Shown piece after piece: positions 27,401 to 42,776 of a stretch of DNA of 64,000 bases. The notes beneath the pieces were generated by a model. It had not been told where the DNA came from. It made no database searches and saw only the letters and a program-made list of their open reading frames with translations. The stretch is from assembly GCA_020086605.1 (NCBI GenBank), contig JACBWW010000004.1, forward strand, positions 30,631,986 through 30,695,985, given 5' to 3'. The stretch's first letter is position 1; every line of letters starts with the position of its first letter. A program made the translations under genes and the position numbers. This stretch comes from Lanius collurio. Its lineage: Eukaryota; Chordata; Aves; Passeriformes; Laniidae.

Positions 27401-30400
27401 AACAGGCTGAAATCTGCACCTCCATTTCATATCTGCCAGAGGTTTGGGCAGGGGCAGATCTGGGGCAGAGGCCCCTCCCTCTGTCTTCCCCTCTGGAGCT
27501 GAGCAGTGGGGACTCAGGCACACCTGACACACACTGCTCTTTCCTTTGCAGAGATGCTGTGATAATGCAGAACTGAGGCAGCAAACTGAGCCCTGTGCAC
27601 TTGCAACCTGGGGGATCAGAAACAGTGCCCAGCCCTAGAGCCAAAGGAGATGCCACGTGCCCCAATGTCTTATCTCAAAACTAGACAGTACTCGGCTCCC
27701 TCTTCCTCCAGACTGGCCCCTATTAACCACTGCTGGCTGCTAGACAAAATGGCTATTTCTTGCCTAAGAAAAATAATGTGGAAGCACTCAAATAACCTTG
27801 TACTGAAGCATCAGCTTGTTAATGCACTGGTAAGTCATGCCAGCTCTGTACAATTCCTGGGGGTGAATTAGGTCAGAGTGACCTCCAGAAAAACCACCAG
27901 GCTGCATCGCTTCGTGCTGCATTATGGGTAACGATCTGCTAATTGCCAGGAGGCTCTTGGGCTGCTTACCAACACCAACAGGAAGGAAACCTGCCTGCAG
28001 GCACCGCACGGACTCCATATGCTGGGGACATAGCTCCTAATAATGAGAATAAACCCATTTATAGAACATGAACTGGCCAGGAGGACAGGCACAGAATGCT
28101 AATGCTGCCCAGGCAGTGCAGCTCACCGGGGTTGCTGCTGGACACCCCCAGCAAAACCCCCGCATGAGAGGGGCTGGCTTTGCATTTGGTTGCATGGTGA
28201 AGTAGGGGTGAGGTAGATGGAGATGAAAATGCAGGAGTGGGAGAAAGACTGCTTATCCAGGCAAGATGAACCACCACAACCTGGAAAGCCAACATCCCCT
28301 TTGCCCCAGGGACATTTTCGTTACCCTTCAACAAACTGCAGTGGAAAAAAACCTCCGGCACAGCTCCGACCTCGTCGCTATGCACTGCAGGCTCCCCAGC
28401 CAGGCCAGCTCACACACCACAGAGCTTTCAATCAACTGGCAGGCTCACTAAACCCTTTCAAAATGAGCAACCAAGCAAAAATACTTGGTCATAAACACTA
28501 AAAATAGGAATGGAGGATTGGGTTTTGTTTTGCTTTTTAACTTGGTGTAGCCAGCTCTTCCTAGTGCATTAAATCCACCTCCCTGGCAGCCCATTTAGAA
28601 CATCTCCTCCCCCCTGGGAGAGCCAAAATCCCCAGCTATAATGAGAGAAGTAGGGTGGTGTTTAAAATGCTAGGGAAACAGCAGCCTGAATAGCCTTCTG
28701 CGAGCACACTGCCTTTGTTAAACCCCCCCATAAAACAAGATATCAGCACTGCCCCTCCTCCCCTCCCTTTAACATGAACGGATTCTGCTCCCTGCTTGAA
28801 CCCATATTACTGCCCAAATACTTGGTCCTTCCCCAGTACCTCTAGTGCCCCACTAACACAGCACGGATGGCAGCATGCCTGCAGGGATGCCCAGCGTTAC
28901 CCATGATATCAAGGCAGCATTTGAAAAGACTCCAGTGTTTTCTCACTGACCCGAAAAAGGGTGTCTAACCTGAGCCAGTGGCAGCAGTGGATGGGACACA
29001 TCATTTCCCCAGAGCACTCCGGCAGGGGCTTCTCTGCTGGGATTACGCGGGAGAGCGCGACGAAGGTGATGTGTCATGACATGGACATCACTAAAAACAG
29101 GCCATGTTCACCCAGTCAGTTCAGAGAGCATCCAGACAACCCCACTGCACCACTGTGGTTCTCCTCAAGCATCAAGGACCATGGGGAGAACTTCAGAGGT
29201 GATTTCACCATGAGTCATGGAACAGACATCTCACAAATGCAACTGTCACTTGGAAACAGGGTAAACTGATTAATTTGGGGAAAGGGGAAAAGGAGGGAGT
29301 ATTACTAACCTCTGGAGTAACTTCTTCTAGAAAGATTAAGGAATGACTCTAGAGTAATTCCCTGCCAGCACAATTCCAGAAATTTCAAATCAAACAGCAA
29401 ACTCCAGAGAAATTATTTAAATATCATCATTTTAATATTAAAGAAACTAAACTACGCAGAAGACACCATGCCATTGCATAGACAGTGACCTCATTGCTCT
29501 TACATGAGGTAACCACATACCATCTTGGTAAACATATTCAGCACATGATGGATAAGTGTCTGATAAACGATGTGAACATGATGAAAATGCAAGAGGTCTG
29601 TCTTTCTCACAGAAGCATAATTTACACTGTTGTTAATGTGACTGTATATTCAGACATAAGTAGAACTGCCTCACTCAGCACAAACAAGACCAATTTCGAG
29701 CAAGTTACTTTGGTCCCTTGTTCAGTTAAAGAAACCCTTTCAGCTGCCAAACAGGCAGTGATCCCCATGCACACTCTCCATTGTTTGTAATGCAGTGTCA
29801 GAAGCTGGAAAACACTGATTTTTTTCCCTTCTCTGTCAGTCAAAGCCCCTGTTTGGTTGGGAATTTTTAAGTGCCAATAGAGATTTCATCAACAAGAGAG
29901 CCAGTTTCCACTTCTCCACCAAACTCCCAGCAATATCAATACCTAGAGGGAAGTAAAAGCTATAACCACATGCTGAAGAGCATCAGTATGAGAGTAGTAG
30001 GAGGGAGTGAAATGTCTTTGTTTACTCTCTAAAAAATGCAGTTTCAAGGTGATCTAAACATCTGAGTGAAGAAGTGAATTTGAACAAAGTAGTTTCAGTC
30101 AAAAGTAAGTAGGAGGGAAGAAAGGATTAAGAGGTGGCAGGGCGAAAAACTGATTTTCAGAAAGGTTGGGACATTTTGTACCACTGTCTCACAAATAAGA
30201 AGCTGGACTTTCATTTTGGAGCAGTACCTTGTTTCAAAAGTGAACTCAAGGGAATTGTTTTTAAGAAAGAGAAAAAATAGTCACAAATGAAATGTTTCAT
30301 TCAAGCCTGTGCACAGTTGGCAGTGGGAAAGGGTCATTTCATTGAGAAAGAAAAATTGTGTTTCATTTCAAATCAAACCAAAATCTTTTATCTTCACCAC

Positions 30401-33400
30401 GGTATTTTTCAGTTCAATTATTTCAATGGCCTGTTTTTGTAAATGTCCAACAAAATGCTGCCAGAGATTAAAACAGTAGGATTTTTTTTTTTCAGTGGAA
30501 AAACACCTGATTAAAATCCTTGATCTCTTTTCTTAGAGCTCACCAGACCTTCCACCCCAGATTAGTCAAGTCAAAGTCCTGGCCATTCCTTAACCTGTAA
30601 CAAGTGAGCAGTGAGCTCACCTACACAACCAGAACTTTATAGCAGCTAAATATCACATCAGATTAAACAAGAAATTAGCTAGTTCCATGGCAGTGGACAA
30701 TAATGGCCCTCATTAAAAGTTCACCAGTCTTGCTATTTTTCAGCACCAAAGGAATTGTTTAAAAAAACCTATACAAAAGTAGAACATTACTGTATTTAAT
30801 TCCACAAAATGACCTTCCACAGTACTACAACAATCTGTGACTCTTCTGACCCTGCTCTTAGCTGGCTGCTCCATTGGCCAGCAGGACTGTTGCTCAGTGG
30901 TTCTTTTAATGGCCAGGAAGTTGGGAAATCTTCTCCTACAGGTTGATCTGACCAGGCTCTGGGTAGTCCAAGTCCTCTCACTTTTAACAGCTGTTGAAAG
31001 TGTTCATCACCTACAATGTTCTCTGTTAGGTGGGATCCCACCACCCACAAGATGTCTGAAAATTCTCAGTGATAGTTGCTCTGAGTGTGACGGGGACTAA
31101 TTCTTCTTCACGTGATTCCTGATCTGTAAATATGTAAACAGTCACAGAGGAATATCATGGCCGTGGATGTCCTTAGGAAATTCATCTCAATTCTTTCAGC
31201 TCAGTAAGTACTTGTAAAATCTCACCCTTAATGGAAGTCAGGAGAGGGTCTTGGAGAGCTAGATAATGAAGAAAATTAAGCTCCCTAACCCAGAGAAAGT
31301 CCTTTTCTCTAGATGAAGGAATATACAACTCTGGGCCATTTGCATGCTTGAACAGTACAACAGCAATTCCAACCTAGAGAGAGTTTGTGGACAGTTAAAA
31401 ACTATTCTAAGCCCCTAGGCTGATGGACACATTCAGAGACACAGTCAATATAGAAAGATCTGAGAAATCCTGGAACCTACTCTTTAAGAAGCCAAAGGCC
31501 AGATATTCCAGCAATGGATGAGACTTCTGACCCAGAATTCACTATACTGTAAAACAAGTTGTTGAGCCTGGGGAAAGGGCTGGGAAGAGTTTATTGTTGT
31601 TTAACATATTTAAGTCACTCCCAGCAGAGCACTGATGTGACGCAAATATGATTTGTACCAACAGGGGAATATTAATTTCTCAAACATAGGCTTAAAACCA
31701 TTCCATGCAAACTCCACTGCACAAAGTGCTACATGAACTCCAAAGCTATATCACACTGGCTGACACTGAAATAAAAGTAGCCCTTTAATGACTGCACAGC
31801 TTTCCATTATTTCCCATCCAATGACTTCCTCTCACCTTGGGGAGTTGGCCTCAATAGTGATTCCTGAAATCATCACGTGAAGAATTTAATAGTTGTTGGC
31901 TAGTGGAAGAAATACAAAATAACAAGCTAAGTCTGCAGCAGTGTTTGACAAAACTATCTCCAGCATTATTTAAAATCTCTATTCTGTTTCAAAAAAGGAG
32001 GCTGTAATGAAAAGATTTGATCTTTTCACTTCCTGCAGTCCACAATGAAGTCACTGATATGAGGACACTTAACAGCAAAGACTGAAGAAATGTAATGAGA
32101 AAAGGCTTCAGTCCAAGTAAAAAAATTACTCTTAACATCTATGCAAACCTGGATATAAACTAGATTCTACTGAAAATTGGTTATGGAAGATGAGCAGCAC
32201 TGAGAAATTAAACCCCACTCCGACAAAACCCAAACCAGTGTTAAGACATTGAAGGGAGGCTGTTCCTACTCAAGAGATACCATCCATCAGCTGAGTTGCC
32301 AAAAAAAGAGGTACCCCTCTGCAAGCTCTCTCAGGCAGGCAGCAGAAGTTCCAAGAGCTTCAGCCCACTGCCCAGCTTCAGTGTTCAAAGCATGTTACCT
32401 TTTCATTAGCAGTGCCAGTGTTGGCTTGTAGGTCATTCAAAGTTACCACAGCTGTCTTAGGCAACATTAAGCAAACCTGTTTCTAATTATGGATAGCAAT
32501 ATTAGCCACAACCACATGCTCCAGAAATCTGTGCTTTCATGAAGGTAAATACCATCCTTCTCCCACCATGGTTCACCTACCATGGAACCATGAAGAATTA
32601 GAGGCTGGAAAGACAAAACATCATGAAATAACAGATGAGACAGTAGAAGTTTCTAACACACACTGCAAGGGCATTTGTTGAAACAGCAGAAAATATAGTT
32701 AGGTCTTCAAAAATATACTGGTGATATGGCACTGACTGATGAGTGGCTCTCATATTATTTAATTAAAATCAAAGTTAGGGCTTAACTGTGGCAAATGTCC
32801 AGCTTTAGTGCAGCAAACAAAATACAATCTCTATACAATAATTTCCAAGGGATAATGGAGATCTTAAACACATCAAGCCACAAGTTGGACACACCCAGCC
32901 AAAGCTGAGGGCAGCAGTCATTGCTTATGTGCTCTACTATGCATTCCTTATGTAGCTGAGGTCTTACTCATCCATCTTCTACATCAGGGATGGGGTACAG
33001 AGAAATCTACATCATTGCTAATGAGAATTAAAAGCTTGGATTTGAAGAGAAGGTGCTATAGGGTTTATCATCTGTAGGCTGAAGGAATGAAATACAAGTA
33101 GGGATCACAGATCTAAGATGGAAATTTAATCAGATTTCTTTTTTGTTTGCAGGCAAAAATTTGGAAAAAATCTTAAACCAGTGCAATATTCTAGTTCAGG
33201 CCAAAGCAAATTAGCTGATGCTGTTTTCACTCCACCCAGAGAAATCAAGATTCCAGCCCTCAGCCTTGCCAGCCTTCATCTCGGTCTCAGCCCAGAGAAG
33301 CACAGCTTTGGGGGCACCCATTAACTGCTACACTGCTGAAAGACATTTTTATCCCTCCTGCTGCCATCTCTCACTCTCACTGGCAAGAGCCATTCTCCAA

Positions 33401-36400
33401 ACAGGAAAATAAGATCTATTTATGTCAGCATAAACCTGTTCAGGGGCTTTTCTGTTCAGATAATTACTGCAAAACTAAAATTTTTCCTTAACATTTCTAA
33501 TTCCAGGCCTGTGGCTTAAAAAATACATTTGGAAAACAAAAAATAAAAGAAAAAAAAGACACAAAAATTTTCAAAGTAATAAGACTTGTATTGAAACATT
33601 CCTTGCAGTATGGCAGCCTGTAACAACAGCTCTGCTGCGGTGGGAAGGATCCCATTCATCTAAACAAGGTGTTGACAGACATCCATAAAGGCCAGTTTCA
33701 ACACACACGTTCACTCCTGGCCACCTTAGCAGCAATGTCTCATTCTGCACTCTGCATCTCTTACACTGAGGACAATGAAAATGTCAGCCCAACCTCTGCA
33801 TAGGTCTCTCTGTCCTCTCCAGTACAGCAGAAAGCTCAAGAGGAGCTTAGAGAAGAACAGAAACAGCAGCACTGACCAGGAGCCATCACATACCCTCCCC
33901 TCCTTTCTCTGCTTTGAGGCAGGAAAAGATTACCTGCCCCCCACAAAATCCTTATGAAAAAAGTAGTTCTCTAAGTCTGCAGCTCAGATCATTGTAGGAA
34001 TAGCTGACATCAAACCACAAAAAGAAAATGGAAGTTTCTAGTTTTCTTCTGTAAAAGCAGCAATGCTATCACTCAGCGTGCACTCTAAGGAGACTCTCAC
34101 AGCTACCTTCTCAGCAGGGCTCAGAGATAGTTGGCACCTGCCCCACCTTTTCAGCTGCCTCTGGTCCCCAGTGCACAAGTGAAAAGGAAGGAAAGACCTT
34201 TTTAGCCACAGAACAGCTGAGGACAATCCACTCAGGAGTCCATGAGCTGCTCTGTCAGATCCCAAACAGGTTGCAAAGAGCCACAGTGACTGAAGACAGG
34301 AAAGGTAGCTGAAACTGCCTTTTTGATTCCTCCTTCCTACAATGAATTGGTCAAAAGACTTGCATAGGTAAAAATAAGGCCTGAAGGCAAGCAGTGAAGT
34401 TTCTTAGTTGTATTGACTCAAAGAAAGAGTGAAAAAACAAAACACTAATGGAAATTGAAATTACATCCGTGAAAAATGAAAATTTATATGGAAAGGCTAT
34501 AAAAGAAGACCAAGAATAGTTAATTATTGCCACGAAGACACACAGTCTTTTAAGACTTAACCCAGATGTTAAGAATCAGGCAGGTAGGAGCCCATCTGTG
34601 TGACAGAGCTTTATAAAAAATAACAGCAAGGCATATTTGGGAAGAGGTCACACACAGAATTTCCTAAAAAGATATCATCCAATCTGAAACAGTATTTCCT
34701 TTTTCTCTTTTCATTCTGTACAGCTATTTTATTTATCTAATACATTAAAGGGAAAGGGAAGGTTCATGCCAGCTCTGTGAAATGCAAAGGGAACCACAGC
34801 TTCCTGTTACTCCAGTGAATGGATGGGAAACAGCATAGGTAGGGGGAGAACTCCTTAAGGCAATGTCACTAAAATCTATGCAAACAGCTATCATGTAACT
34901 TAGACTCCACCTTTGACTCCAAATTACCTTATTTCAATTCTATTAATCTCATGGAGAAGGCTATTAAAATACAAACACATTTAGGAAGACCTTCTATTAT
35001 CACCAAATGATAGAAAACACTCTTATAACAAGTCCTATACAGAAGCACTTTTTTATTTCCTGCCTACCTTCACTATAGCAAGCAACAGGACCATTTTTCT
35101 GCAGTCCAATGAATGGAGAAGAGAAAGTAAAAGATAAAAATTAAGATAATTCTTGGTTAATGTCATGGTTTGTTAGGAAATACAAATCAAAATCCAGGGA
35201 CAAAACTCACAATTTACAAAATGGAAAAGGGAAACAAAATCAATATAGGAAGAAGTTTTATTTTAAGCTTCAAAGAGAGTATTATAAACAACGGAGAGCT
35301 TAGAAAAGTAAATTTACATGTATGTTACTCAACAATGTCTTTTTAAAAGAAGATTATTTGTACTAAAAAAGACTTTGTGGAATTGCTTTGGGAAAATAAT
35401 ATTTACAGAGGAATATACAGTAAGGTCACTGGAAGCAGAACTTTTATTTGGAAGAAATATTACACAAACTGAATACTGACCCTACAATTTTCAAATCTTC
35501 ATTACAGTTGTGCGTCTTATATTTTGATGAAATGAAAATTTATTTCTTTTTTTTTTCTCTAGAGGCAGTTCCCCACTGCAAGTTTGGAAACCAACAACAT
35601 GAGCAAAGCAAACCCATCCTGCTAAAGAGCCCAATTAGGACACAAATGGTCATTTAATTTAGTTGGAGCAGGACTACTTTACATGGTTATTTTTGACTTT
35701 ATGTTTTAATCTGGGAAGAAGTGGGAGAAGAAAAAGGAAGAAGAGTGAAAAATCTGCTGCTACTGACACAGGGAAACCTCTCAATGAGGCGAGTTTGAGT
35801 TCTAGGTGTGCAGGAAACAGAACACAGTATCAAGGGTTTTGTCAGCTTCACCTAGTCAGCATGCATTTTTTGTAGACATATTTTTTCATTCTGAAAGCCA
35901 CCATAAGCCACATTAACAAAACTACTTTTTTTCTGCCTATACCCTGAGGGTCAATCACAGAAATTGCTGGTATGGTTTGCCCTCATTTTGCTTCTCCTCT
36001 GTAACAGGGGTGCCAGACAGAGTGAAGTCCCATACTCTTCTCCGAGGACACAAGGCTACCCTGCATCCCTACTAGACTGCATCACACCTGATGCTGAACA
36101 GACCTGTGCTAACCACTGTGAGCAGATCTGGCAGCCAGCAAAACCCTCCAGTGCTCCTATGAAGGAGAACACCTTTTTCACCAAGAAAATGCCTAACAAC
36201 TTAGAATTTGGGATGTGACCATCCCTCCCCACTGCCTCACAGGACAACTTAGGATTGCAGCTGTGGGAACTTGTATTTTTCTCCTGCATAGTAACCCTTG
36301 CTGCTTATTGCAGACATGTGGTTGCAACTGTATGCTTTTCAAAGTCCACTACCACTTCAGAAAGGGCTGAAGAACACAAGTTTTCTACACGTGAGATCAT

Positions 36401-39400
36401 CCTTGACAGGAAGATCCATGCCAAGAGTATTTAACATTTAGATGCCTCCCTTACAACCAACTCACAATCAGCTGTGGAATTATAAAAGCAAAAAATTATA
36501 CAAAATGAATGGAGTTGTTTTTGATTTTTAAACCCCTCTTTCAGCAGAAGTATTTCACAGAGTTGCTCAAGAGCAAACCTCTTTTACCATGCAGAAGAGA
36601 CACATCAATCCTACTGGGAGAAGACAGCCTTTTGAAATGGCCACAAAATCTTGTAACAAAAAAATTGAACCACTGAGCCTGGTCTTCACTACTCCGACAG
36701 TTTTTTGTTCAGATTTGTGCCTAACACAGTACAGCAAAGTAAGTTTTAAGCATCTAACAGGATAATATTATTAAGGAGAAAATAAACCAGAACAATCTTC
36801 ACTTACCACATCCAATTTTCAAAAAACAAAGACACCCAGCACATGTATGAATGGCTTCTTTAAAGTAAGAGAGAGAGCAGAGTTGACCTTTATTTTCATT
36901 ATTTAAAAAGAAGTTTTTTCCTTAAATATTCAGTCTTTATTTTACAGTAAGTGCTTTTTAAAATTTCATGTCTTCACAAAATTGCATTTAAAATTTGAAG
37001 TAAAATGTATTTCAAACAAAAATACTGTGCAACTTCAGCACTTCTTTCTTAAATATTGAAATAAATAAAATAGTTGTCTTTTTCAGTTTGTTTGTTATTC
37101 AGTCAGTTCTACTGTAGATCAATTCCAGTCTGACCTGGGTTTATACACACACTTAAAAGGAAGTGAAATCAAGACTTCAAAAAACTTCTTTGTATTGCAC
37201 CAGCTTAGGGCATCCCCAGAACTTCTCTCAACAGCCAACTTCCCACAGTCCAGGCTCCTGTGCCTGATGGAACACGGGTACGGAAGAGTCAGGGCAAGGA
37301 AAGAAGTATCAAAGCATCCTGGCTTCTCTTGGTCTTCTTCTGAAATGTCTTGCTTGAAGGCTGCTGGATTCCATGAGGGCAGGGCTGACTGCAGAGGGAA
37401 AGGCAATACAAAGTAAAACTAAACAAACTCAAACACACAACAAAAGCAAGTGTTCAGAAAAAAAAACAGAAACAGCACAAACCAAATTTCCAATACTGCT
37501 TGCACTCTAGTTCCTTGAAAATATAGCTCAACAGACTCAGCTTAAACTGACTGTGGAAGCCATAAATGAACACAAAGTAAACAAATTGGGTAAGAAAAAT
37601 CATATCTGAAAGAAAGGTACTGAACACTGTCAATCTTTCTTATTGGGAGCATCATTAAATAACCTTCATCATTCAGCTTGGATAGCTGTCTCTTCAGTCA
37701 AGGTTAAGACCTTTGCTTATGAAATCCTGCTCTAATTACCTTGCTCTACTACTAATTATTTGTAGGAGCCACAAGTGTATGCAGCATGGCACAAAAGACA
37801 TTTTCAGAAGTCTAAATAATACACATGGGGTGGCAGCAATGTGATAAATTCTGGAAAGAAGGAAAGGTTGAATTTTGCACTGCATTTATTCCATGAATTG
37901 ACTAAGTTACATACTGCTAAGATCCTGAGCAGGATTAGATAGCAAATGAAATAATCTCTTTATTTCCATAAAATGCAAGTGCTTCTTCCCATGTCTTCCC
38001 ACATCTCTCATATCATTCTGAACTACATGAAGGTCCAAAGTCATAGGAGCTGCCAGAGACCAAAAGAATAAGCCAAAGATATGAACTGGCAGCATCTGCT
38101 TAACAGAACGATCAGACTTGGAAATCCCAAGAGATGGGGTTTTTTCTAAATGTTATTACAACTTGTCTTCTCTGAAATTGGCAACTTAGCATTCACAGCA
38201 ATACAGACAGGGACATGGAAATAATTCTGATTCAATTTCAGTACTCTATGGTATTTCTACTGGCTGGATTTTTTTTTTTTTTACACTGGTAGATGTCTGG
38301 CAAAGAGAACAAAGATTGGAAGGTTTTATTGTAATGGCTTAGTCAGCAAAAAATTCATCCTGGCTGAATTCCTGCACTGTGAGGTTTATCAAAACAGCCC
38401 CATGCCAGCACTGAACTCATGTACATGCCTCATACTTTACTCATAGCTACAAATTTCATATAAATTAAAAAAAAAAAAAAGGAGACCGTGAAATGAGTGT
38501 TTATTGGAAACATCTATATATGTTGCATCACAAAACACATTGGGCAGATTTTGCAGTTTTCATAATGAGATGACTCCCAGTGGGGTCAATACAATGTTTG
38601 CTTGAGGAATTGATTCAGTAAAACTGCTTCCCATGGGGAAGAAGCAAATTGCATGAAGAGCCAGGCTTTGAAAACTCCATAGTTTTATAGTATTTGAAGT
38701 ATTATTTTAGGGCCCATCTCAAAATATGATTGCAAGAATTAACCAAAGAAAGGCAGAGCAGGCAGCAGAGAACACAGTGGTGTCCCAGCAGAGTCTGGAC
38801 TCTGACTCTCTGGGTGCAGTTCTTGTTTCCTCCATGCATCAACAGGCAGCAAACTGAGTCTCTGTCTTCAATCAAGGGCCTTAGCTGAGGTCTGTAAAAT
38901 GGCAAACTGGAGCTCAAAATGAGTAACTAATGTAAAAGCTCAAAGGCAAAACAATGTGGGGAGGGGATTCTAATAACACATTCTGCTGAAACAAATGGCC
39001 ATCTCAGAGCTTGTCTACCCCATACCAGCAAGCGTATGAACAGGGAGGTTTCATTCAATAAAAGCAGTAGCTAAGAAAACCCAGTGGTAATCCTTCTGAA
39101 GCCAGTGGTAAAGTTCTCTCTGGCCCTTGTTTCAGCAGCCTAGGCTCATCATTTTTGACCTTACCACATATATACAATGTTATTCCAAGCACCATTACAT
39201 ATTCAAAAAATAAATATCCAGCCCACAAAACTGGAGGGTGCCTGGGTGAAAGGAAGAGATGCAAAGTGAAGCACGTCAGATTTCAGTTCCATTCCTGTTC
39301 CACCACATGCCTGGTTCTCCTTTTATTTTTTAACTTCTATGCCAGAATCCTATATTTTCTTAAAATTTTCTCAAAATTTTCTCAATGTATATTATCATGC

Positions 39401-40132
39401 TTGAAATTTTATGCTGCTTTCATGAAAGAGCTGAAGTCTGTCCCTGATAAAATTTCAACTAATTAAATGCCTTAAAAGGGAATAGGCTAAGGATCAGTGC
39501 ACACTCCATGTAGCCTTTCTTCTCCCTTATCAGCTGCTCAAGCAGCATGCCACTTCCTTTACTCTCCTGCTCCCATCTGTGAATCAGAGTTAGCAGAGGA
39601 CAACTCAGGAAACTACGTGTGTTTTCTAATATCCGTCAGTATGGAGCACTGGAAAGGTGTCTGAGGAGACAGCTTATATGATTAAACACAGAAAAGTCTG
39701 CATTTAGGGCCTGAAATGAAACACCCCTTTATTCACTTTTCACATTGGTATTGTCTCATTTTGGTACATGGTTTGTGTGGGAGCATGTGTTTCAGGAGTA
39801 TCTTTGGAAAGGCTTGTGCCAACCTTCCTGTAAAAAGGACATCTTTGGAGGAGAACTGAAATAGCCAGGGTTCTGATTAGTTGAAGGGCTATACCTTTGA
39901 AGAATTTATGAAGAACAGAAAGTTTCATTGAACTGCTGAAATCATTGGGGAATAAAGAGCATCACATTTCTTTCTGATTTTAAAGATAAATTTCTAGTTA
40001 CAATACAGAATTCACATTGCAAACTTTTTTTATGCCTCCCTAGTTTGGTTTGGGATCTACATGCCTTTTAAGATATATTTGATACTGTGCAGTTCCCTCA
40101 TTTCTGGACTGGTTATGCTAGTGTCCAGGTCC

Positions 40133-40151
40133 TTTTTTTTTTTTTTTTTTA
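40133..40151. repeat. Poly(T) run
   Basis: About 18-19 consecutive T. Comparable A or T runs occur near 2985, 10420, 23765, 38270, 38468 and 47972. Confidence 0.85.
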
Positions 40152-42776
40152 ATTGCAGTTATGAAACCTTCTCCTATATATTTGCTGCCTCATTAACATT
40201 GTCATCTTCCCCTCATGAGAGGGTCTTGTGTAGCAGCCCCTTTGCTTTGCTTTCATCTGCCTTCAACTTAGGAAGTGCCAACCTTCTTTCACTATTTCCA
40301 GCCTTCACTCCAGCACTACATGTCCTGAGAACATTTCATTTCCATGTCAACACTCCATGCAATATTCACCATTAACACTACTTTACAACCTAGACTTAAA
40401 CAAGTACTCTTTTAGCTTCCAACTCTACATCTGAAATTTCCTTGCTAGGAACAATGCCTTCCTATGGTCAGTACCACACTGCTCAGCCTGCTGGACTAAA
40501 CTCTTGTTGGGTATCTCAATCTAATAAGGCATCTTGAGGAATCTCAACTACTCTCACTCAATAACAGTGAATTAATTTTACCTTACTTGCTCTCTCAGGA
40601 CTATATTGAATGAGTGAGCATTCATATAAACATTAATGACATAAATAACTGTGAGGATATTTTCTATGCTATCTATAATAAATGTCAGCTGGCAATTTTT
40701 ATGCACTTCATGAGCTGTTGTGGCTTCTTTCTGAGGGTACTGTGATACTCAGTTGTCACAAAGATGGGTGGTTTTGTTGCAAAAGGATTAAGACTGTATG
40801 CATTGTTATAGTAACTGTATTTGTGAAACTAAGTCAAGACTTCATGAATTATGGGCATCTGATTATTGTTTGTACTCCAAAAGAGCCCAGAATGCATTAG
40901 GCATTGTTCACAAAAGACAGTGTTAAGGACTCCGCTTGGAAAATCTCCATTTAGAGTATGCCTCTTCTGCAGTTTATGCAGTGATTGGAGTTCTTCAGAA
41001 AGATGTACTTGGTTAGGTTTCAGCTACCTAATTCAGGTGCTGCAAGGACTGAGCTTTAGTAAATATAGAAGAGTAGCAAGACATTATATATTTATCTTGC
41101 ACTATTTCAGAGGAAAAAAAGGACTGGTTGTGGAAGAAATGAATGTTTTTATCAGTTAAAGTACACTTCTCATCGACAGCATTATGTCACAACATAATTG
41201 ATTTGACACTTGATTGATTCTAATAAATCAGAAGAAACACAATAGCAACAGCAAAGGATTATCTAAATGGGGAAAGCTTAAACAAGGCTCTCTCCTGGCA
41301 AGTGTGCATGGCTCTGGCATGCACTGTCCTCTGGTATACACATACTGAGGTGTTTGTAACAGCATCCTAAAGGCAGATTATTAATGTAATCAAGACATCA
41401 GTTGTCTTATATTCTGGATGTATACCTATACACCTAAAAGCAGAATTTGTCCACTGCTCATTCCATGTCTAAAGAGAGCAATAAAAAAATCAAGAGACCA
41501 AATTGTTTCTTTTTTTTTCTACACAGTTGGAGGCTGGGGGAGGGAGTTGAAATTGCTCTCAGGCTACCATAGCAAAGAAACAGGAAAAATGGAATCCATT
41601 TGGTCTGGCTTCATTCATTATACATATCAAAACTCTTTATTGCAAAGCTGAGACTTTTACGAGTATCAATATCACACATCTACCATTTAAGGATTAGGCA
41701 CTGTCGAGAGAAATATCTCTTTTGCCTTTGCTCTAAATCAGGTCATGATTTCACCCTATTTGCATTATGTACATCAGTAAAAATAGGTCTTTAGAGCTTA
41801 ACCTTGCCCCTGCTCCAGGGAGATTTTTGCCTGCATTAGGACAGCAAAACATAACTACACACTGACTCATTTTGCATCATTTCTGACTGTACACAAGTCT
41901 GGATCCTGCTCCCACGAAACTTCCATTAGCTTCACCAGGGGTGTGAATGGGGCACATACTTATAGTACAATTTAATCCATGGGACTTGCTGCTACAACAA
42001 AGCTCAGTCAGGGTTCTGTTGAAAATCCAGGGCACAGAAATTTCACAACTGAGTGAAAGATATTTCAGCTTGGACATACCTTTCAAATCCTGTTGCATGT
42101 TTCCTCCTTTCTGGGAAAGTTGCTGGGAAGGGGGTCACTCTCTTCTCCATTGCCCTTGGAACTTTAATCAGTATTGCTTTGGTTTATTTCAAAAGAAGGT
42201 ATTAAAAAGCAAATAAAGTGTCTCATGAGACACTACAGAGAGAAAAAACAGGGTAACACAGGAAAAAAATGCTGTGAATTGAAATTTAAAAATGGAAAGA
42301 AAAGTATAGGTGAGGTATTTTTCCATGTAATTTCTTCCATGTTTCTGCTTCTCCATTTGTTTTGTCTGTGATGTCTATGACTTGCCATTCATATTCCATC
42401 CCTCTGCTTGGAAATTGCTGTCCATTAAGTGAAAGGTGAAGGAAAAGAAAAAAAAAGGTAGAATGGTGTGGGGAAGACACGGAGGGGTGCAGGGAGATCG
42501 ACTGAGTGTAAAGGTGTCCAAAGGAGATGGAAATGTGTTCCCCAAGGCCAAGGTCTTCGATGGTGCTACTTGTATTTTCAGGCTGTAGCGTAGCAGATGT
42601 ATGAGAAGAGCCAGACTTCACATGCTACAGTAAGTGCAAAATCTCGAAACGCAGAAGCCATCACATCAAGGGTTTCCTTGTCCCCTGATAAGAGTCTGCC
42701 CACAGTGGTTCTCTAGAAACAGTTCTATTATCAAGTAGACATCCATTGCTTTTTTCTTGGTTTTTTTTCTATTTTT

